This document shows positions 7,173 through 10,950 of a stretch of DNA of 10,950 bases, one piece after another. Under the pieces are notes generated by a model that was not told where the DNA came from, did not search any database, and saw nothing but the letters and a program-made list of their open reading frames with translations. The stretch comes from Elusimicrobiota bacterium (lineage in GTDB: Bacteria > Elusimicrobiota > Endomicrobiia > CG1-02-37-114 > JAHJSO01), in the NCBI GenBank assembly GCA_018830385.1, contig JAHJSO010000084.1, positions 1 to 10,950 on the forward strand, in the 5' to 3' direction. Position 1 is the stretch's first letter, and every line of letters starts with the position of its first letter. The translations under genes and the position numbers were made by a program.

Positions 7173-8054
7173 TTATTTATCAATATCCCTGTGGGCTACC
7201 CTTACCGTATAATTCTTCCGGAGAAGGTGTTCCTTTATCTCCTGCGCCATCACGACGGAGCGGTGCCTCCCGCCCGTACACCCGACGGCTATCGTCAGGT
7301 AACTCTTGCCTTCCTTCACAAAATTGGGAAGAAGAAATGCCAGGAGAGAAAATAGTTTTTTCAGGAACCTTCTTGTTATTCGCTTGCTTTTAATAAATTT
7401 TCTGACGCGCTCGCTCGTACCGGTTAATTTTTTCAAACGGTCAACATAAGCGGGGTTCGGCAGGAAGCGGACGTCAAGGGCGATATCTGCATCCAGCGGC
7501 AACCCGAATTTGTAACCGAATGAAACGACGTTTATTATCATCTCCTTGCTTACTTTTATTTCAACGAGTTCCGATAATGTTTCTTTTAACTGCGAGAGGG
7601 TTATGTTTGACGTGTTTATAATCTTATCCGCCAGCGCCCTTATCGGCGTGAGTTGTTTCCTTTCTTCCGATATACCCGATATAATATTCTTGCCCAGCGG
7701 GTGCTTGCGCCTTGTTTCCGAAAACCTTTTTATAAGGACGGGGTTGTCCGCATCCAGGAACACCACCCTGTAGTCAATGCCGCGCGACCTGAGGAGGTTC
7801 AGGGTTGAACTGAATATCACGGCGAATGTTTTGTGCGTCAGTGCCGTTGAGACAATCCTGATATCAATACCCATCGCAACCTTTTTTATGCGGGCGTCTG
7901 ACTCGGTTATTAAATCAGCGAACCTCGGCACAAGGCCGACGGGCAGGTTGTCAATGCAGAAATATCCGAGGTCCTCAAGGCATTTCAGCGCCTGCGTCTT
8001 GCCGGCGCCCGACATCCCCGTTATTATAAAAAACTGGACATTATTTTTTTTCAT
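7173..8054 (-). CDS. rapZ: RapZ family nucleotide-binding protein
   Basis: RapZ (YhbJ/YvcJ family) is a nucleotide-binding protein. In E. coli it is an RNase E adaptor that controls glucosamine-6-phosphate synthase through small RNAs; in Firmicutes YvcJ has another role. The 293-residue protein has Walker A GMSGAGKT (13-20), YFCIDNLPVGLVP (31-43), FSETRRKHPL (111-120), VSFGYKFGLPLDAD (177-190) followed by DVRFLPNP (194-201), and the C-terminal VGCTGGRHRSV (257-267) with the conserved His264 and Arg265. The ATG is the first in frame after an in-frame TAA nine bases before it. AGGAG sits directly against the ATG with no spacer, and AAAGAGG lies 13 nt upstream. It follows hprK after 52 nt, the usual neighbourhood. 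Whether it acts on GlmZ-like RNAs in this organism is unknown. Confidence 0.97.
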   Translation of the reverse strand: MKKNNVQFFIITGMSGAGKTQALKCLEDLGYFCIDNLPVGLVPRFADLITESDARIKKVAMGIDIRIVSTALTHKTFAVIFSSTLNLLRSRGIDYRVVFLDADNPVLIKRFSETRRKHPLGKNIISGISEERKQLTPIRALADKIINTSNITLSQLKETLSELVEIKVSKEMIINVVSFGYKFGLPLDADIALDVRFLPNPAYVDRLKKLTGTSERVRKFIKSKRITRRFLKKLFSLLAFLLPNFVKEGKSYLTIAVGCTGGRHRSVVMAQEIKEHLLRKNYTVRVAHRDIDK

Positions 8055-8074
8055 CTCCTGGCGTTAACCTCTTT
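8055..8074 (-). promoter_or_regulatory. Atypical ribosome binding region of rapZ
   Basis: Two Shine-Dalgarno-like stretches precede the rapZ ATG: AAAGAGG ending 13 nt upstream, and AGGAG touching the start codon. Neither has the normal 5-9 nt spacing. An in-frame TAA within the same stretch excludes a longer protein. The 52-nt hprK-rapZ gap that holds them shows no promoter or hairpin I can support. Confidence 0.5.
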
Positions 8075-8106
8075 AGTGCCTTCGCAACGCTTTTTAAGGT
8101 GGTTGT

Positions 8107-9060
8107 TTACTTTTCATCTTTCTGGCCGGAGGCCATCTTTTCAATCAACTTCTTGTTTAACTCCCTGGCAGTATAATGCCCTTTCTGTTTTAGTCGCTGG
8201 TTAAGCGAAGCCACCTCAACAAGGACGGCAAGGTTCCTGCCGGGCATTACGGGAATAATGACCTGCGGCATCTCCACCCCCAGTATATTCATTGTTTTTT
8301 CTTCCATCCCGACCCTGTCGTATTCGCTACCGGAAGTCCACTCCTCAAGTTTAACCACCAGTTCAATCCTTGTTGAATCCAGGACGGACCCGGTCCCGAA
8401 TATAGCCCTGATGTCTATAATGCCGAGTCCTCTTACCTCCATGTGGTGCCTGATTAAATCATTGCCCGCGCCTATTAGGATGCTGCCGGAATGCAGGCGG
8501 ATATCAAGAACGTCGTCGGCTACCAGCATATGCCCCCTCTTCACGAGTTCAAGGGCGCACTCGGACTTGCCGATACCCGACTCACCCATAATCAACGTGC
8601 CGATGCCGTAAACGTCAACCAGTACCCCGTGAATAGCCGTATCCGCCGACACCTTATTTTCAAGGTACAAACTAATCTCGGTTATAAACTTTGCGGTTTT
8701 GAGAGAGGTCCTTATGAGCGGTAACGAATTTTCCTCGCACAGTTTCATCATTTCCGCAAAGGGTTCTATGTTCCTTGTGATGACGATACAGGGTATCTGC
8801 GGAAAGGCGGAGAACAACTGTCTCAGGGTGGTTTCCCTCTTGGATGCGGAAAGTGTTTCAAGATAGGTCTGCTCCGTCATCCCGAATAGCTGTAGCCGCT
8901 CCGCCGGGAAATAAGCGAAGTGCCCTGCAAGGGTAAGCCCTAATCGGCTGACGTCGGGTGAATCTATCCGGCGGTGAAGCCCCTTGCTCCCTGCCAGAAC
9001 TTTCATAGACAATATGTCTCCTGTTTCTTTAAGGAGCCGTTCAACGTTAAGTTTTTCCAT
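8107..9060 (-). CDS. hprK: HPr kinase/phosphorylase
   Basis: HPrK/P phosphorylates HPr on Ser46 with ATP or pyrophosphate and reverses this by phosphorolysis, so it sets how much HPr is free for sugar transport. The 317-residue protein is full length. It has the N-terminal domain (about 1-133), IHGVLVDVYG (143-152) with the catalytic His144, Walker A GESGIGKS (159-166), LVADDVLDIR (179-188), the family signature MEVRGLGIIDIRAIFG (207-222) and MPGRNLAVLVEVA (272-284). The ATG lies two bases after the ptsN stop. AGGAGG is present but 13 nt upstream of the ATG, inside the ptsN end. The substrate, HPr with Ser46, is encoded further along the same strand. Gram-negative HPrK proteins usually act without CcpA; no CcpA-like gene is seen here. 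Confidence 0.98.
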   Translation of the reverse strand: MEKLNVERLLKETGDILSMKVLAGSKGLHRRIDSPDVSRLGLTLAGHFAYFPAERLQLFGMTEQTYLETLSASKRETTLRQLFSAFPQIPCIVITRNIEPFAEMMKLCEENSLPLIRTSLKTAKFITEISLYLENKVSADTAIHGVLVDVYGIGTLIMGESGIGKSECALELVKRGHMLVADDVLDIRLHSGSILIGAGNDLIRHHMEVRGLGIIDIRAIFGTGSVLDSTRIELVVKLEEWTSGSEYDRVGMEEKTMNILGVEMPQVIIPVMPGRNLAVLVEVASLNQRLKQKGHYTARELNKKLIEKMASGQKDEK

Positions 9061-9062
9061 TT

Positions 9063-9521
9063 CTAATATTCGTCCTCCTGTTTGATAATCTTCAAAAATT
9101 CTCCAACCGTCGTAGCGTCCTTCAGCGCCTGCCTGAAAAACTTGTCTTTGAACAAGCGGGATACCCTTGCGAGCGCCCTCAGGTGGTGGCCCGCCGACTC
9201 ATTCGGGGATACCAGCAGGAACAGTATGTACACCGGCTCGCCGTCCAGCGCGTCAAACTGCACTCCGCCCTTTGAAACGCCTATCGCCCCGGTAAGTTCG
9301 GAAATCGTATCGGTTCTACCGTGGGGGATACCAATACCCTGCCCTATGCCGGTCGTGCCCAATTTTTCTCTCTCCATTACGGCATTAACGACCTTATTGA
9401 TGTCCTTGAACTTTTTTTCTTTCGCCAGGATCTCAACAAGTTCCGTAATGGCTCCCTTTTTGTCTTTCGCCTGCAAATCAAGGGTAATCGCCTCGTCACA
9501 CAAAAAATCAGTGATTTTCAT
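9063..9521 (-). CDS. ptsN: PTS fructose/nitrogen-type IIA protein (PtsN-like)
   Basis: This 152-residue protein is a PTS IIA type-2 domain. Family members are either the IIA of fructose/mannitol permeases or regulatory IIA(Ntr), which senses PTS phosphorylation without transporting sugar. The active His67 lies in GIGIPHGRTD (62-71), preceded by MEREKLGTTGIG. VYILFLLVSPNESAGHHLRAL (97-117) is the conserved second half. No IIB or IIC of the fructose class is nearby, and the place after lptB and before hprK and rapZ is typical of ptsN, so a regulatory role is inferred. I chose the ATG at 9521, where the PtsN-like sequence begins and AGGGAGG lies 12 nt upstream. A TTG at 9572, directly after the lptB stop, would add 17 residues without family character. 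Confidence 0.93.
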   Translation of the reverse strand: MKITDFLCDEAITLDLQAKDKKGAITELVEILAKEKKFKDINKVVNAVMEREKLGTTGIGQGIGIPHGRTDTISELTGAIGVSKGGVQFDALDGEPVYILFLLVSPNESAGHHLRALARVSRLFKDKFFRQALKDATTVGEFLKIIKQEDEY

Positions 9522-9533
9522 TTCCGTCAAATG

Positions 9534-9540
9534 CCTCCCT
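9534..9540 (-). promoter_or_regulatory. Ribosome binding site deciding the ptsN start
   Basis: AGGGAGG lies 12 nt before the ATG at 9521. It sits inside the possible TTG-initiated extension, which argues for the shorter protein. The 51 nt between the lptB stop and this ATG show no other feature. Confidence 0.6.
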
Positions 9541-9572
9541 TCAGTAACTGTGCGTATTTCTTTCTCCCGCAA

Positions 9573-10304
9573 TCATTCCACCCTGAATTTCTCTCCGAGA
9601 TAAACCCTCCTCGCCTCAGGGTTCTGTATCAATTCCCCCGCATTCCCTTCAAGGAGGATTTTCCCATCGTATATTATGTACGCCCTGTCAATCACCTCAA
9701 GCATTTCCCGAACGTTGTGGTCCGTTACCAGTATGCCGATTGATTTTTCCTTAAGGACATGTATCGTGTCCTGAATCTCTGAAACGGTAATCGGGTCTAT
9801 ACCTACAAACGGCTCGTCCAGAAGCAGGAACGCCGGGTCCATAAGCAATGCCCTCGCTATCTCCACCCTCCTTTTCTCTCCGCCGGAAAGTAAATCCGCC
9901 CTGCGGCCGCGCAGCCCCGTAAGCCCGAATTCCGCAAGCGACGATTCCACCCTGTGTTTCCTTTCTTCAGCCGGTAGCGTCAGAAATTCGGCTATCGCGT
10001 TCAGATTTTGCTCCACCGTCAGTTTCCGGAATATGGACGGTTCCTGGGGGAGGTAGGACATCCCCATCTGCGCCCTCTTAAACATCGGCGTCTTCGTTAT
10101 ATTCCTGTCTGATAAAAAAATACCGCCCGCGTCGGGATGCAACAGGCCGACCATTATCCTGAAAATCGTCGTCTTACCTGCACCGTTCGGGCCCAGCAGT
10201 CCGACTATCTCGCCCTTGCCCACTTCAATGCTGGCATTATTAACGACCTTTTTCCCGCTATAACTCATGGAAATATTGTCCGCTTTTAATTTAACCTGTT
10301 GCAT
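9573..10304 (-). CDS. lptB: LPS export ABC transporter ATP-binding protein LptB
   Basis: LptB is the cytoplasmic ATPase that powers extraction of lipopolysaccharide from the inner membrane by LptF/LptG and its push along the LptC/LptA bridge. The 243-residue protein shows Walker A GLLGPNGAGKTT (35-46), the Q-loop SYLPQEPSIFRKLTVEQNL (83-101), ABC signature LLSGGEKRRVEIARAL (138-153), Walker B AFLLLDEPFVGIDP (158-171) and H-loop VTDHNVREML (193-202). SYLPQEPSIFRKLTV and LDEPFVGIDPI are typical of LptB rather than LivF/LivG. The ATG overlaps the LptA-like gene by 19 nt and has GGGAAAGG about seven bases upstream. It is followed by ptsN without the rpoN gene frequently found next. Confidence 0.96.
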   Translation of the reverse strand: MQQVKLKADNISMSYSGKKVVNNASIEVGKGEIVGLLGPNGAGKTTIFRIMVGLLHPDAGGIFLSDRNITKTPMFKRAQMGMSYLPQEPSIFRKLTVEQNLNAIAEFLTLPAEERKHRVESSLAEFGLTGLRGRRADLLSGGEKRRVEIARALLMDPAFLLLDEPFVGIDPITVSEIQDTIHVLKEKSIGILVTDHNVREMLEVIDRAYIIYDGKILLEGNAGELIQNPEARRVYLGEKFRVE

Positions 10305-10950
10305 GCTTTTACCTTTCCCACACAGAGCACCCGCCTGGTATCAGTCCAGAGTGAAATGTTCTCCGCAATAAACTTCATCCGGTTTTCCCCGGTGTGTATT
10401 AACTCAGGCAGGACGTTGTCCGCCGTCGTGAGGGATATCATTTTGCTGGATGGAACATACCTGGCGCTTTGCGATTTTCCCTCAGAATTTTTATACGTTA
10501 AAAATACATTCCTATGAAATATGAACGTGTCAAAATTGTTTTCTGCGAATATCCTTTCCGACTCAACCGTAACCTCGCCCGTTTCGCCTCCGGCATATAC
10601 GGCTTTCGGCTCTCCCCACAGTTCCACCCTGTCCAGGGACATATCCCACGTCCCCTGTTGCGCAAAGACCCTTAGTTCCCCGGACTGTCCCGCAGTGGTT
10701 GACACATTTACCAGGAATCCTCTTATATTGCCGGAAAGTTGTATCACTTTGTTTTTTTCGTCCTTCACTGCGCGATCTGCAAGAATGATGTTGTCTTCAC
10801 GGGTAACCCGCACGTTCCCGTCAAAAAATATTATTTTCTCTTTCCTGCGGAATTCAACCCTGTCGGATTTAATCTGCGGTTCACCGGTAGCGGGAACCAC
10901 CCTACCGTCAACGGGAACCACCCCGCCGCTAACGGGAGCCGCCCCGCCAC
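10286..10950 (-). CDS. lptA: LptA/OstA-like periplasmic LPS transport protein, 5' end cut by window edge
   Basis: The frame is open from the right edge to the TAA at 10286-10288, giving 220 visible residues. QIKSDRVEFRRKEKIIFFDG begins a beta-jellyroll repeat of OstA/LptA type: a molecule marked in the membrane strand (KSDRVEF, FDGNVRVTREDNIILADRA, VIQLSGNIRG) and a second such unit (VTVESERIFAENNF, FIFHRNVFLTY, MKFIAENISLWTDTRRVLCVGKV). LptA bridges the periplasm between LptC and LptD. Gene order directly before lptB supports this call. No signal peptide or start is visible, so the N-terminus lies outside the window. A GTG at 10921 could be read as a start, but it lies inside a coding repeat and the frame continues upstream. 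An LptC-LptA fusion or an LptC-like protein cannot be excluded. Confidence 0.82.
   Translation of the reverse strand, partial: GGAAPVSGGVVPVDGRVVPATGEPQIKSDRVEFRRKEKIIFFDGNVRVTREDNIILADRAVKDEKNKVIQLSGNIRGFLVNVSTTAGQSGELRVFAQQGTWDMSLDRVELWGEPKAVYAGGETGEVTVESERIFAENNFDTFIFHRNVFLTYKNSEGKSQSARYVPSSKMISLTTADNVLPELIHTGENRMKFIAENISLWTDTRRVLCVGKVKACNRLN
10880..10950 (-). repeat. 21-nt tandem coding repeat (7-residue Pro/Val/Gly units)
   Basis: Three units of 21 nt lie in frame in the LptA-like gene: 10922-10942, 10901-10921 and 10880-10900. They encode AAPVSGG, VVPVDGR and VVPATGE. Each has Pro at the third position and Gly at the sixth, and the DNA shares the core CCCGTT or CCCGCT. The bases at the right edge (GT GGC GGG) match the end of a further unit, so the array probably extends outside the window. 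It would form a flexible linker before the OstA domain. Confidence 0.75.

Larger units (their letters stand above)
1..10950 (-). other. Single co-directional operon-like block without internal promoters or terminators
   Basis: All thirteen genes are on one strand. Overlaps are 19 nt (lptA/lptB), 10 (IIA/IIB), 35 (IIB/GH57), 11 (GH57/IIC), 23 (IIC/IID), 20 (IID/HPr) and 1 (ptsI/lepA). Gaps are 51 nt (lptB-ptsN), 2 (ptsN-hprK), 52 (hprK-rapZ), 41 (rapZ-IIA) and 28 (ptsH-ptsI). None of the gaps shows a hairpin followed by a T-run or a convincing -35/-10 pair. The plus strand carries only shadow frames. Co-transcription is inferred, not seen. Confidence 0.7.

Noticed and set aside
8055..8106. Possible promoter or terminator in the hprK-rapZ gap
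   Set aside because: No hairpin with T-run and no spaced -35/-10 pair; the gap is only 52 nt.
9522..9572. TTG start at 9572 for ptsN directly after the lptB stop
   Set aside because: The 17 extra residues do not resemble PtsN, and the AGGGAGG site lies inside them.
9082..9603. Plus-strand open frames opposite ptsN and the lptB end
   Set aside because: Overlaps well-supported minus-strand genes, with Ser/Pro-rich sequence typical of antisense reading and no homology I recognise.
1..10950. Mobile element, CRISPR array, defence system, tRNA or riboswitch
   Set aside because: No transposase, inverted terminal repeats, spaced direct repeats, tRNA-like fold or leader sequence is visible; the window is almost wholly filled by known housekeeping and PTS genes.

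Overview
The window is one continuous block of genes, all on the minus strand, so it reads from high to low coordinates. In order they are: an LptA/OstA-like periplasmic protein (cut by the right edge), LptB, a PtsN-type PTS IIA, HPr kinase/phosphorylase, RapZ, a complete mannose-family PTS permease (IIA, IIB, IIC, IID) with a GH57 glucanotransferase/amylase between IIB and IIC, HPr, Enzyme I, and the N-terminal third of LepA/EF4 (cut by the left edge). Coding density is extreme. Seven junctions overlap and the widest gap is about 52 nt, so nothing over 300 nt is non-coding. I see no tRNA, rRNA, CRISPR array, insertion sequence, internal terminator or convincing internal promoter. The simplest reading is one long transcript that starts beyond the right edge.

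The organism is bacterial and of Gram-negative type, because it has the LPS export ATPase LptB with an adjacent LptA-like protein. The lptA-lptB-ptsN-hprK-rapZ-EIIA(Man)-HPr-EI order is a known theme in diderm bacteria outside the enterics, such as Deltaproteobacteria in the old sense and several candidate or planctomycete-related phyla. HprK next to HPr with an intact Ser46, a GH57 enzyme and the LepA sequence style would fit an uncultivated lineage such as Omnitrophota or Planctomycetota. That placement is a low-confidence guess; a LepA, EI or LptB phylogeny would settle it. Base composition looks balanced and even along the window, with no sign of recent transfer.

Function by region: (1) 10286-10950 and 9573-10304 are envelope (LPS bridge and ATPase). 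(2) 7173-9521 is regulatory: PtsN-type IIA, HPrK/P that phosphorylates HPr on Ser46, and the nucleotide-binding RapZ. (3) 2491-7131 is the sugar uptake module: IIA (His9), IIB (His14), IIC, IID and HPr (His15, Ser46), with a cytoplasmic GH57 alpha-glucan enzyme inside it. (4) 717-2462 is Enzyme I, which feeds phosphate from PEP to HPr and so to both IIA proteins. (5) lepA follows through a one-base stop/start overlap.

Most members are recognisable family proteins with intact catalytic residues. The unusual part is the arrangement: a GH57 gene locked by overlaps into a mannose-type PTS operon, absence of the rpoN and hpf genes often found between lptB and ptsN, lepA as the tail of a PTS operon, and a 21-nt coding repeat in the LptA-like gene at the right edge. 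I found no sign of a defence system or a wholly new machine.
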